64,000 bases of DNA from RGIG6919 sp045531905. Lineage in GTDB: Bacteria; Bacillota; Clostridia; Lachnospirales; Lachnospiraceae. The stretch spans positions 1 through 64,000 of the forward strand of contig JAZSEY010000013.1 of assembly GCA_045531905.1 (NCBI GenBank). The letters run 5' to 3'. The notes below the pieces were generated by a model. It saw only the letters and a program-made list of their open reading frames with translations. It was not told where the DNA came from and ran no database searches. Shown here one piece after another: positions 26,251-35,178 of the stretch. Each line of letters opens with the position of its first letter. Position 1 is the first letter of the stretch. Position numbers and translations under genes: made by a program.

Positions 26251-27561
26251 ATGTTTGACGAATTTGCGATTTTGATGGCAGTTCTGACAGCGGTGGCTTG
26301 GGTATTCATTGGAATATTTCAAGCTGCAAAGGTAGGAACAAATAAGGAAAAGCCATTTTCCTGGATATGGTATGTATTAAGCCTGGCAGCAATGATGGTG
26401 ATGATTTTTGCAGACCATGCATTTGTGTTTGTAGGTGGCTATGGTGCGCTTCTTGTGTTTGGGACATTGATGCTTCGTAAGCACCGTGCCGAGGGTGAGA
26501 AGTCTCTGTGGACAGGCTATTTGGTAAATGGCCTCATTGGATTGGCATTTATTATTGGTGGTTTGTTTGTGGTTTCACCAATGCTTTCCAGCTATTACTT
26601 TTTGGCTGGCGGGAATGCCAACTTAGATAATAAAGAAATGTTCGCTTATGGAACATTTGCAATTATGCTGGGATTTTTTGCGGCATCCGGTGTTGCTCCA
26701 TTCATATGGTTAAAGTCTATGAATGAAAAGGCTTCCGGTGCCATGAATGCATTGTTTTCCAGTGCGATGCTAGGTGCTGGCTTTATCGGCTCTACCAGAT
26801 TTTTGTATTTCTTGTTGGGTACAGAAGGTATTGAAATTGAAACCATTCAGTTTATCTGGGGTGCCATTGCAGTATTGGCGATGCTTCTTTCGGCAGTGCT
26901 TGCCTGCAAGGAGAAAAATGTAGCAAAGAAACTTGGTTATGTGGCATCTGCCCAGATGGCGATTATTTTATTTGGATTTACCACATTAACAGGAAATGCT
27001 TTCATCGGTTCTGCATTGTTATTTGTGGGATTTGTGGTGGCAATGATTGTGATGTTTATGAGTGTTGCTGCTTTGCAGGAAAAAATGAATATTCAGACTG
27101 TGGCTGATTTTGCCGGAGCCGGTAAAAAGTATCCGGTGGTTATGTGGTGTTTCACCATTTCTTTATTGTATCTGACAGGAATTGCTCCATTTGGTGGATT
27201 TATTGGAAGATGGTATCTCATCCGCGGTGCGTTTTTTGAAGGTATCACATTCCTACAGTTACAGTGGGTTGGTCCTGTGGTAGTTATATTAGCTTCTCTG
27301 TTGATATTTGCGGCAGTGCTTCCAATGCTTATGAAAGCGTTTTTTATGGAAGCACAGGAAAGTGCTGATGAGGGGGTTTCGAAGCCTGAAGAAAACGAGA
27401 CTTCAGAAGAAGATGATGAAGAGTCTGTAGTAAAAATGGGACTACCGAAGGCTATAGTAATTCCAGTGGTGATTTTAACAGTACTGTTAGTTGTATATTC
27501 TGTATGGCCAATGCAGGTTTATAATGTATTGCAGACCATTGCAGAAAAAATGTTGGCGTAA
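26251..27561 (+). CDS. Divergent complex-I/Mrp-type antiporter subunit, A
   Basis: Polytopic membrane protein of 436 residues with about 11-12 helices, distantly related to NuoL/NuoM/NuoN and MrpA/D. The central GVAPFIWLKSMNEKASGAMNAL block corresponds to the family's GxxPFHxWLPxAH...SAL region, and KKLGYVASAQMAIILFG to the conserved RxxAYSSI segment; APFGGFIGRWYLI matches the late PPxxGFxxK motif. Several histidines and polar residues of canonical subunits are replaced. An acidic linker (residues about 370-395) precedes the last helix. The next gene encodes a related subunit. Ion translocation is likely but no nuo redox subunits are nearby. Confidence 0.75.
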   Translation: MFDEFAILMAVLTAVAWVFIGIFQAAKVGTNKEKPFSWIWYVLSLAAMMVMIFADHAFVFVGGYGALLVFGTLMLRKHRAEGEKSLWTGYLVNGLIGLAFIIGGLFVVSPMLSSYYFLAGGNANLDNKEMFAYGTFAIMLGFFAASGVAPFIWLKSMNEKASGAMNALFSSAMLGAGFIGSTRFLYFLLGTEGIEIETIQFIWGAIAVLAMLLSAVLACKEKNVAKKLGYVASAQMAIILFGFTTLTGNAFIGSALLFVGFVVAMIVMFMSVAALQEKMNIQTVADFAGAGKKYPVVMWCFTISLLYLTGIAPFGGFIGRWYLIRGAFFEGITFLQLQWVGPVVVILASLLIFAAVLPMLMKAFFMEAQESADEGVSKPEENETSEEDDEESVVKMGLPKAIVIPVVILTVLLVVYSVWPMQVYNVLQTIAEKMLA

Positions 27562-27573
27562 GGAGGTGGCATG

Positions 27574-29226
27574 ATGTCTGGAAATTTGGGATTATTGTTT
27601 TTAATTTGTTGGCCAATCATAGGCGGTATTGTCACCTATATGATGGGTAAAAAGAAGGCAGAAAGTGCCAACGATATGGCGGATATTGTTGCATTTGTGC
27701 AGTGTGTAGTGTTCGCAGCGATTTGTTATTTGACGATGAATCAGAGTACGGTGGAGTTTAAAGTGAATGGCTTTGCCGGCTTGACATTGACTTTAAGAAC
27801 GGATTTGTTCCGTAGTATTTTAGGCTTAATTGTAACAGTGTGCTTTGCAGTGGCTGGCATCTTTACAAAGAAGCAGTCAGAAAATATGAAGAACGTAGGC
27901 AGATATCAGATGTTCATGTTATTTACCATGGGCATGGCTGGAGGCATGATGCTTTCCGCAGGAATCAGTGCTGCATTTACCTTCTTACAGTTGATGATGC
28001 TTTCCGTGTTCCCATTGATTGCGCATGATGAGACAGAAGGTGCTGTTAAGGCTGCAAGTCAGTATTTGGTTGCAGCAGTTGCAGGTGGACTCGTTTCTTT
28101 AATTGGCTTGGTTCGTTTGCTTGCCTGCGTGGGTTCATTAAGCTTAGATACCTTCTATGCAGGTATGATGAGTAGCAGCGTAACCTCGGACGTAGTAATT
28201 GCCTGTGCATTTTTAGTGGTTGGCTTCCTGGTACAGGCAGGCGTGATTGTACTCGGCTTCTGGACAAAGAAGACCATGGAACACACACCGGATACAGCCT
28301 TGATGTGCATTATGAATGTGTGTACAAGGGTTGCATTGATGGGTGCAATTATGCTGACATGTAATTTGATGCTAAAAGAAAATGAATGGGGAGCGGTGAT
28401 TCTTGTAATTGGTTTGCTTACTCTAGTGGTATCGGGATTCCTTGCATTGTTTGCAAAGAATCTGAAAAATGCTATCAGTTGGCTTAGCCTTGCAGTCACA
28501 GCATTTCTTGTGGTAGGCCTTGGTGTTATGAGTTTAGGTGGTGTAGCAAACGGAGAAACTGCATCCGGAACAGTGATTTTATTTGTCAGTGGCATGGTTG
28601 GCATGATGGTTCTGTTCATGTTGTATGCTGTGGTAAATGCCAATTGCGAGAGTACAGATATCAATACGATTCGTGGTTTTGGAAAGAAGAAGCCAGTATT
28701 GATGATTGGTTATCTGTTGGCAGCCTGCAATATAGCAGGTGTTCCGTTCTTCGGTGGTTTCCAGGGTTATGCTCTGATTAAAGAAGGCTTTAACATCTAT
28801 ATTCAATATGAAAATAATTCAGTGGCCAGCATGCTCGCAAAGTTTGTCATGATATTTGGGCTTGCACTGATAGTGGCAGTAGTTGTAAAATTATTCGTAG
28901 TGCTGTTTGTGGATAGGAATGACAAAATGCAGGATGTTTACAACGAAGTAAAGAGAAGTGGCATGGATACCACAAGCGCAGTGGCGATTATCATCATGGC
29001 AGTGGTTCCGGTTGTGTGCGGTATCCTTTCTGATATGACCTATGGTAAGTTGGTTGCTCTTTCTGAGACTACCTTTAGAAATGAGGGTATTGCCTCTGTT
29101 GCCTTATTAGGTCCGAACTATTTTGTGCCATTTGGTATTTATTTTGGAATCGGCATTTTGTGCTATGTTGTATTCGTGTTAGCACTGGGAATGAAAAAGA
29201 CAGAAGAAGGTCGTATGTATAGATAG
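27574..29226 (+). CDS. Divergent complex-I/Mrp-type antiporter subunit, B
   Basis: Second polytopic subunit, about 550 residues with some 13-14 helices, 9 bp after the first. It retains the general NuoM/NuoN order, for example GVPFFGGFQGYALIKEG as the late PxxGGFxxK motif, but the middle motif is weak. Two adjacent ATGs (27571 and 27574) follow AAGGAGG; the second has the better 7-nt spacing. Together with the upstream gene and the transglutaminase-like gene downstream it forms an operon. The pair may form a small cation/proton antiporter or be part of a hydrogenase-like complex; the sequence does not decide. Confidence 0.72.
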   Translation: MSGNLGLLFLICWPIIGGIVTYMMGKKKAESANDMADIVAFVQCVVFAAICYLTMNQSTVEFKVNGFAGLTLTLRTDLFRSILGLIVTVCFAVAGIFTKKQSENMKNVGRYQMFMLFTMGMAGGMMLSAGISAAFTFLQLMMLSVFPLIAHDETEGAVKAASQYLVAAVAGGLVSLIGLVRLLACVGSLSLDTFYAGMMSSSVTSDVVIACAFLVVGFLVQAGVIVLGFWTKKTMEHTPDTALMCIMNVCTRVALMGAIMLTCNLMLKENEWGAVILVIGLLTLVVSGFLALFAKNLKNAISWLSLAVTAFLVVGLGVMSLGGVANGETASGTVILFVSGMVGMMVLFMLYAVVNANCESTDINTIRGFGKKKPVLMIGYLLAACNIAGVPFFGGFQGYALIKEGFNIYIQYENNSVASMLAKFVMIFGLALIVAVVVKLFVVLFVDRNDKMQDVYNEVKRSGMDTTSAVAIIIMAVVPVVCGILSDMTYGKLVALSETTFRNEGIASVALLGPNYFVPFGIYFGIGILCYVVFVLALGMKKTEEGRMYR

Positions 29227-29238
29227 AGGAGGAATAAT

Positions 29239-29967
29239 ATGGATGCCTGTTTAGACAAAACTGAATTGTTAGATTATGATAGTGAATCCATTCAGAAGCT
29301 GATTGCGGCGAAAGGCTGGAAAACTCTGGATGAAGAAGGAAAGATTGCAGCTATCTATGATTTTGTGCAAAATGAAATTCTGTTTGGTTATAATGAACAG
29401 GATCGTATGAAAGCCTCAGCCATTTTACGGGATGGATATGGTCAGTGTAATACAAAAACTATTCTGATGATGGCACTACTAAGGGCAGTGGATGTGTCCT
29501 GTCGTCTGCACGGATTTACCGTGGACAAAAAGGTACAGCAGGGTATCATGCCGGGATTCGTGTATAAGGCAGCACCAGATGCGATTATCCATAGTTGGGT
29601 AGAAGTGTTTTATCATGATAAGTGGATTGAACTTGAAGGTGTTATTCTTGATATGCGATACCTGAAAAATTTACAGGGTAAGTTTAAGTCAACCCAGGGC
29701 TTGTTTTGTGGCTATGGTGTGGCAGACAACAATTTCCAAAATCCTCAGGTGGAGTGGAAAGGAACACACACTTATATTCAGAAGGAAGCCATTAATCATG
29801 ATTATGGCACCTATAATTCGCCAGATGCATTTTTTAAAAAGCACCCACAGAAGTTGAATGCATTACAGGAAGCAGCCTATCAGAAGGTGGCAAGACCGAT
29901 GATGAATCAGAATGTAAAACGTATTCGCGATTTAAAATATGCAGACGAAAAAACGGAAACTGAATAA
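29239..29967 (+). CDS. Cytosolic transglutaminase-like protein
   Basis: Soluble 242-residue protein without signal peptide. The transglutaminase-core triad is recognisable: Cys in GYGQCNTKTILMMALLRA near residue 74, His in IIHSWVEVFYHDKW near 121, and an acidic residue in WIELEGVILD after it. It lies 12 bp after the antiporter B gene with AGGAGG before the ATG. Family members include proteases, peptide N-glycanases and uncharacterised bacterial proteins, so activity cannot be stated. Its place in a membrane-transport operon is unusual. Confidence 0.75.
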   Translation: MDACLDKTELLDYDSESIQKLIAAKGWKTLDEEGKIAAIYDFVQNEILFGYNEQDRMKASAILRDGYGQCNTKTILMMALLRAVDVSCRLHGFTVDKKVQQGIMPGFVYKAAPDAIIHSWVEVFYHDKWIELEGVILDMRYLKNLQGKFKSTQGLFCGYGVADNNFQNPQVEWKGTHTYIQKEAINHDYGTYNSPDAFFKKHPQKLNALQEAAYQKVARPMMNQNVKRIRDLKYADEKTETE

Positions 29968-29975
29968 GGAATGAT

Positions 29976-30041
29976 TTTAAAATCTCCCTCATACAATAGC
30001 GTATCGGAAGTATGCTGATTGTTTGAAGGGAGGTTTTTTAT
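29976..30041 (+). promoter_or_regulatory. Hairpin that ends in the ribosome site of the next gene
   Basis: Left arm AATCTCCCT pairs with AGGGAGGTT (G-U allowed), with a second stem CAATAGCGTA/TATGCTGATTG inside, followed by six Ts. The right arm contains GGGAGG, the ribosome site for the TTG start at 30042. It can act as a terminator and also hide that ribosome site. Confidence 0.6.
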
Positions 30042-31058
30042 TTGGCAGATAAAATGACGGAAGTGCTGGAGCAGTATGGTGTTCATGCCACCTCCATCAC
30101 AAGAGGCAGAGGGGCGTATTTTTGCCGTTCCCAGGAAGGGTATTTTAAATTGGAACCATTTTCCCGTTCGGAGGGGAGATTGGAGAGGGAATATCTGGTA
30201 AAAGAACAGCTTTATGCAGCAGGGTTTGCAGAGATAGACAGATATTGCATGCTAGTTGCCGAGGAGGATGCATTGGAAGAAGAACCAAGTATCAGTGATA
30301 GGTTGATTGCGGCGGACCGTTATCGTAATTCTTACGTGTTAAAACGGCATTTTGACGGACATGAGTGTGATTTAAAAAATCCGGAAGAAATTACGCTAGC
30401 TATGGAAAATTTAAGTCACATGCATCGTATTTTTAGAAAATCGGAAGTGACACCGAAATCCATTGAAAATATGGTGCGGCATAACCAGGAGTTGCGCCGG
30501 GTGAGAAGCTTTGTCAGCAAAATGAATCCCAAGCGTGAATTTGAGTTATTGTATATTTCCCTATTTCCAAAGTTCATCGAAAAAGCCCTGTATGCGGAGC
30601 AAATGTTAAAGGAAACCAAAGCCTGTTTTCATCAGCAGCGTTTTGGTTTTTGTCATGGTGCTTACCATCAGCACAATGTGCTAATTCATAATGAAAATGA
30701 AACGATACGTGTGGCAACAATTGCATTTGATAATTATCATTTTGATAACCAGTTGTTGGATGTCTATTACTTTACAAGAAAAATGTTGGAGAAGAATCAT
30801 TTTGCATATGACTTTTTCAAATCGGCGGTGATGGTTTATGAGAAGGAAAATCCAATGAATCAATTGGATTATACATATCTGTATTTGCTGTTTTCATATC
30901 CTGAAAAATTCTGGAAATTATCCAATCACTACATGAATAACAGAAAAAGTTGGATACCCCCACGAAGTATTGAAAAATTGGAAGGATTGGTGGCGTTAGA
31001 AGCGGAAAAAGATATATTTTTAAAGGAATTTAAAGCCGATTATGGTATTCACATTTAA
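30042..31058 (+). CDS. CotS-like (APH-fold) spore-coat kinase homolog
   Basis: 338-residue protein of the aminoglycoside-phosphotransferase fold, CotS branch. The N-terminal lobe has EREYLVKEQLYAAGF; the catalytic loop is FCHGAYHQHNVLI near residue 203, where active kinases have HGDxxxxN, so the catalytic Asp is Ala. The following TIAFDNYHFDNQLLDVYYFTRK block is the CotS-family equivalent of the DxD region and lacks one acidic residue. The TTG start lies 8 nt after GGGAGG. CotS proteins are spore-coat components in endospore formers, so the organism may sporulate, but loss of the Asp suggests a structural or pseudokinase role. Confidence 0.75.
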   Translation: MADKMTEVLEQYGVHATSITRGRGAYFCRSQEGYFKLEPFSRSEGRLEREYLVKEQLYAAGFAEIDRYCMLVAEEDALEEEPSISDRLIAADRYRNSYVLKRHFDGHECDLKNPEEITLAMENLSHMHRIFRKSEVTPKSIENMVRHNQELRRVRSFVSKMNPKREFELLYISLFPKFIEKALYAEQMLKETKACFHQQRFGFCHGAYHQHNVLIHNENETIRVATIAFDNYHFDNQLLDVYYFTRKMLEKNHFAYDFFKSAVMVYEKENPMNQLDYTYLYLLFSYPEKFWKLSNHYMNNRKSWIPPRSIEKLEGLVALEAEKDIFLKEFKADYGIHI

Positions 31059-31124
31059 TAAGAAATGATATATACTAAGTCAGTAAATTTTATTTGCTTG
31101 TTGATAAACAATGAGGAAGAACAA

Positions 31125-32534
31125 ATGAAGAGATTATGTATGGTTTGGATTTTGGCACTTTTGGGTATGCTTTGTTGTAGTTGCGCAAGTACGCCACGTG
31201 GTTTTTCCACCACTACGGAAGCTGACACAACAGAGACCACTGTGGAAGAAGATACATTTATTGGTGCCATTTCCAGTGTTGACTTAAAACAGAATATTAT
31301 TATGTTTGTGGATGTGCATACAGATGAAGAGCATGTACTTCGATATCATGGTGGTGTGGATTTGACCAACAAGTATGGAGACATCGTTGCCATTTCGCAG
31401 ATTGATGTGGGTGAGATTATGGATGTCACCTATAACGTATCTCAGGCAAAACTGATTAAAATGCAGGTGAATGCTCAGGCAATGCGGTATGAGAATGTGC
31501 AGAACCCGGAGATTGATACTTACAAAAAACAGGTGCAGGCAGCAGGAGAATTGATGACATACACAGATGCAGTTGTCATTGTGGATGATGGAAAACTGTT
31601 GGATATGAATCAGCTTTGCAGCCAGGATCAGTTAACGTTAAGAGTGTTAGATGGAAAACTATGTTCTGTAACTGTGGAGTTTGGACACGGTTATGTGAAG
31701 TTAGTGGATTACGAGACTTATGTTGGCGGTATGATAGAGATTGGATATGATGTGATAGTTCCGGTCACAGAGGAAATGCTTTTGACTGTGAGGGAAGGGG
31801 ATTACCAGTTGCGTATCAACAAGGGCAATCATACCGGCACTCGTTATATTACAGTCACTAAAAATGTGGAAACCATTGTCAGTCTGGCGTCCTTGCAAAT
31901 TGAGCCACAAAAAACAGGAGAGGCTGTTATCAGGGTATTACCTGAGGATGCGGAGCCATTGATTTATATTGATGGTTCAAAACTGGAAAATGGAAATTCT
32001 ATCGAGTTAGTATATGGTAAGCATAGTATCATTATTGCAGCAAAAGGATATGATACTTATTCCGCTTACTTTACGGTGGAACACGCCTACAAAATTTATG
32101 AGTTTGATTTAGAAAATCCGGATGGTGGCACCACAACGGAAGAAGGTTCAACCGAAGCTACTGACACCACAGAAGAAGGTAGTACAGAGGAAGGTAGTAC
32201 GGAAGATGGAACGACAGAGAGTGAAGGTTCCACGGAAGAAGGTACCACAGAATCCACCACGGAAGAAACTACAGAAAGCACAACCGAGGATAAGAAAGAG
32301 AATACCGTAACAATTACCGCACCTGTGGGAGCAAAGCTTTATGTGGATGGAAAATATGTGGGAGAAACCCCTTGTCACTTCAAAAAAACGCCAGGAAGTC
32401 ATGTAATTACACTGACAAGAACGGGATGTATGACGGTATCATACACCATTACTTTGAAGGATGATGGGAAAAATGAGACCTTCCAATTTGAAGAATTGAA
32501 AATTTTGGGCGATTTTTCTGATATTTTGGATTGA
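31125..32534 (+). CDS. Lipoprotein with PEGA domains and Thr/Glu/Ser-rich linker
   Basis: Exported lipoprotein of 469 residues. The signal ends in a Cys-rich lipobox (LCCSC, lipidation near residue 20-22). A middle region of about 200 residues is of unknown fold. A first PEGA-like module lies about residues 265-325 (YIDGSKLENG), followed by a linker of TTE/GSTE repeats (about 330-385), then a C-terminal PEGA domain (KLYVDGKYVGETPCHFKKTPGSHVITL). PEGA domains occur on surface proteins. The ATG at 31125 follows GAGGAA; the upstream 31065 start lacks a ribosome site. Confidence 0.8.
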   Translation: MKRLCMVWILALLGMLCCSCASTPRGFSTTTEADTTETTVEEDTFIGAISSVDLKQNIIMFVDVHTDEEHVLRYHGGVDLTNKYGDIVAISQIDVGEIMDVTYNVSQAKLIKMQVNAQAMRYENVQNPEIDTYKKQVQAAGELMTYTDAVVIVDDGKLLDMNQLCSQDQLTLRVLDGKLCSVTVEFGHGYVKLVDYETYVGGMIEIGYDVIVPVTEEMLLTVREGDYQLRINKGNHTGTRYITVTKNVETIVSLASLQIEPQKTGEAVIRVLPEDAEPLIYIDGSKLENGNSIELVYGKHSIIIAAKGYDTYSAYFTVEHAYKIYEFDLENPDGGTTTEEGSTEATDTTEEGSTEEGSTEDGTTESEGSTEEGTTESTTEETTESTTEDKKENTVTITAPVGAKLYVDGKYVGETPCHFKKTPGSHVITLTRTGCMTVSYTITLKDDGKNETFQFEELKILGDFSDILD

Positions 32535-32558
32535 CATTTGCTAGGAATTTGTGATAAT
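32531..32558 (+). promoter_or_regulatory. Promoter of the third pgm gene
   Basis: TTGACA (32531-32536) and GATAAT (32553-32558) are 16 bases apart and lie over the stop codon of the preceding gene, about 33 bp before the pgm start, which has AAGGAGG. Confidence 0.65.
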
Positions 32559-32590
32559 ACAGAGTGGTGTAAAGTTTAAGGAGGATTATA

Positions 32591-34327
32591 ATGGATTACA
32601 AAGAGATGTATCAGGAATGGATGACAAATCCATATTTTGATGAGGATACGAAAAAAGAGTTGGCTGCCATTGCCGATGATGATAAAGAGATCGAAGAGAG
32701 ATTCTATGCGGACTTAAAGTTTGGTACCGCTGGTCTTAGAGGTATCATTGGTGCAGGTATCAACCGTATGAATAAATATGTTGTACGCCGTGCCACACAG
32801 GGTCTTGCAAATTACATTTTAAAGCAGGGCGGTGCTGAGAAGGGTGTTGCCATTGCATATGATTCCAGAAGAATGTCTCCGGAATTTTCTGAGGAAGCAG
32901 CACTTTGTTTAGCGGCAAATGGTATCAAGGCATATCGTTTTGAGTCATTAAGACCAACACCAGAGCTTTCTTTTGCGGTTCGTCACTTAGGCTGTATCGC
33001 AGGAATTAATATTACAGCAAGTCACAATCCACCAGAGTACAATGGATATAAGGTGTATTGGGAAGATGGTGCACAGATAACACCTCCTCACGATACCGGT
33101 ATTATGTCAGAGGTAAAGGCTATTTCTGAATTTGCGGAAGCAAAGACTATGGATAGAGCAGAGGCAGAGGCAAAGGGCCTTTTTGTGACAATTGGTGCAG
33201 AGGTTGATGACGCGTATATCGCAGAGCTTAAGAAGCTGGTATTGCATCAGGATTGCATTGATAAGTATGGTAAGGACATTAAGATTGTATATACTCCATT
33301 ACACGGAACAGGTAATCTTCCTGCAAGACGTGTGTTAAAAGAGATTGGTTTCGAGAATGTATATGTAGTTCCAGAGCAGGAGCTTCCAGATGGTGAGTTC
33401 CCAACTGTAAGTTATCCAAATCCTGAGGCTGCTGAGGCATTTGAATTGGCATTGAAGCTTGCAAAGGAAAAGGATGCAGATTTAGTGCTTGCTACTGACC
33501 CGGATGCAGACAGACTTGGTGTGTATGTGAAGGATACAAAGTCTGGCGAATACATTACATTAACCGGTAATATGTCAGGTTGTCTGTTAGCTGAATATGA
33601 GATTGGACAGATGAAGGAACTTAATGGTTCGCTTCCAGAGGATGGTGCGTTAATCAAGACTATCGTTACCTCTAATTTGGCTGATGAGATTGCTAAGGGC
33701 TACGACATCAGACTAATTGAAGTGTTAACAGGTTTCAAATATATCGGACAGCAGATTTTAGGTTTTGAGCAGAGTGGTAAGGGTCATTACCTCTTCGGTT
33801 TTGAGGAGAGTTATGGTTGTCTTATCGGTACACATGCAAGAGACAAGGATGCCATCGTAGCAACTATGGCACTTTGCGAGGCTGCTGCATATTACAAGTC
33901 ACAGGGTAAGACACTCTGGGATGCTATGATTGATATGTATGATAAGTATGGTTACTGTATCGATGATATTCAGTCAATTACCTTGAAGGGTATTGATGGT
34001 CTCAATAAGATTCAGGAAATCATGAATACCTTAAGAGAGAATACACCAAAGAAGATTGGTAAGTATGATGTAATTTCTGCGAGAGATTACAGAAAGGATT
34101 CCATCAAGAATCTTGTTACAGGTGAGGTTACAAAAACAGGCCTTCCATCTTCAAATGTACTTTACTATGATTTGAGCGATTCTGCATGGTTATGTGTAAG
34201 ACCATCTGGTACAGAGCCAAAGGTAAAATTCTACTACGGTGTGAAGGGCACATCCTTAGAGGACGCTAAGGCACTTTCAAAGGCCATGGGCGAAGACGTG
34301 CTTGCGATGATTAATAAAATGTTATAA
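32591..34327 (+). CDS. Phospho-sugar mutase (alpha-PGM/PMM), copy 3
   Basis: Third paralog, 578 residues. The phosphoserine loop TASHNPPEYNG is near residue 142, DPDADR near 303, the sugar loop FEESYG near 405 and RPSGTEPKVKFYYG near 540. In contrast to copies 1 and 2 it has its own promoter and terminator, so it is a single-gene unit and could be controlled separately. Codon usage looks more regular (many GCA, AAG, GGT), as in well-expressed genes, which suggests this may be the main housekeeping copy. That last point is inference. Confidence 0.92.
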   Translation: MDYKEMYQEWMTNPYFDEDTKKELAAIADDDKEIEERFYADLKFGTAGLRGIIGAGINRMNKYVVRRATQGLANYILKQGGAEKGVAIAYDSRRMSPEFSEEAALCLAANGIKAYRFESLRPTPELSFAVRHLGCIAGINITASHNPPEYNGYKVYWEDGAQITPPHDTGIMSEVKAISEFAEAKTMDRAEAEAKGLFVTIGAEVDDAYIAELKKLVLHQDCIDKYGKDIKIVYTPLHGTGNLPARRVLKEIGFENVYVVPEQELPDGEFPTVSYPNPEAAEAFELALKLAKEKDADLVLATDPDADRLGVYVKDTKSGEYITLTGNMSGCLLAEYEIGQMKELNGSLPEDGALIKTIVTSNLADEIAKGYDIRLIEVLTGFKYIGQQILGFEQSGKGHYLFGFEESYGCLIGTHARDKDAIVATMALCEAAAYYKSQGKTLWDAMIDMYDKYGYCIDDIQSITLKGIDGLNKIQEIMNTLRENTPKKIGKYDVISARDYRKDSIKNLVTGEVTKTGLPSSNVLYYDLSDSAWLCVRPSGTEPKVKFYYGVKGTSLEDAKALSKAMGEDVLAMINKML

Positions 34328-34339
34328 TAGTAACAATGA

Positions 34340-34374
34340 GGAACTCCTCCTACAGATGTAGGGGGAGTTTTTTA
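34340..34374 (+). terminator. Terminator of pgm copy 3
   Basis: AACTCCTCCTACA pairs with TGTAGGGGGAGTT (34342-34369), then TTTTTT. Confidence 0.85.
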
Positions 34375-34430
34375 ATAAGATAAAATTGTTGTTGTAAAAT
34401 GTAAAATAATATGATGCATTTATCTTAGGT

Positions 34431-35051
34431 GTGGCGGTATTGCTTAACAACCATACATACATCAACATCGAACTACAGGTGATAGATTATGGGAACTGGC
34501 CGGAGCGTTCTTTAGGGTATCTTTGCAGAACCTATGATAATCTGAATCGAGGCGATGATTATGAGGATACTAAGCCTGCTATTCATGTAAGCATTTTGGA
34601 TTTTGCATTATTTGAAGAATACCCAGAATTTTTTGCTACATATCGTCTGTTAAACTGTAAAAACCACCATGAATACACTGGCAAATTCGCGCTCTATGTG
34701 CTAGACTTATCTAAGATAGATATGGCAACCGAGGAAGATAAGCGAAACCAGCTTGATGTATGGAGTCGAATATTTCAGGCAGAGACATGGGGTGATTTGA
34801 TGGCGATTGCAGCAGAAAATAATGAGTTTCAGTCTACCGTGGAGCAGATAGACCGTTTGACTGCAGATGAGGCAGTCAGATTACAATGTGAGGCACGAGA
34901 GCGAGCATTGCTTCATGAACAGGCAATTAAGAAGCGTTTGAAAAAGCAGCAGAACAAGATAGAAGAATTAGAGAATGCACTGCATGAGCAGGATGCAACG
35001 TTGCGAGAACAGGTGGCAGAAATCGCTAGACTGCGGTCGTTGCTGGAGTAA
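34431..35051 (+). pseudogene. 5'-truncated Rpn-family PD-(D/E)XK nuclease
   Basis: The frame starts in the middle of the Rpn/PDDEXK putative-transposase nuclease core: TYINIELQ holds the E-x-Q/K catalytic motif, but the preceding catalytic Asp strand is missing and stop codons lie upstream. WPERSLGYLCRTYDNLNRGDDY and KPAIHVSILDF are typical of the family. Residues 150-206 form a coiled coil. Full members are about 290-330 residues; here 206 remain. The GTG start has no good ribosome site. It is flanked by terminators and a dispersed repeat, consistent with a decayed mobile gene. Confidence 0.65.
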
Positions 35052-35088
35052 TCAGAAATGCAGATATATGGGGCGATTTGTTGTAAAT

Positions 35089-35133
35089 TAAACTCTTCTA
35101 CCACGTAAGTGGTAGGGGAGTTTTTCTTTTTTA
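35089..35133 (+). terminator. Terminator after the Rpn remnant
   Basis: AACTCTTCTACCAC and GTGGTAGGGGAGTT form a stem with a GTAA loop (35091-35122), followed by TTTCTTTTTT. Confidence 0.85.
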
Positions 35134-35178
35134 AGCATATACTAATCATAACATCACAAAAAGTTGTGTGGTTTTATC

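Noticed and set aside
25588..26322. Minus-strand frame of 244 codons
   Set aside because: It lies antisense over the Lys-rich 3' end of the secreted transglutaminase gene and the start of the antiporter gene; it has Cys/Asn/Leu-biased composition typical of a reversed Lys-rich region and no ribosome site.
28155..28664. Minus-strand frame of 169 codons
   Set aside because: It is antisense to antiporter subunit B, with Thr/Ile/Pro-rich composition from reversed membrane-helix codons and no family resemblance.
32100..32300. CRISPR-like or satellite repeats
   Set aside because: The short GAAGGTAGTAC-type repeats are codons of the Thr/Glu/Gly/Ser linker of the PEGA lipoprotein, in frame and irregular.
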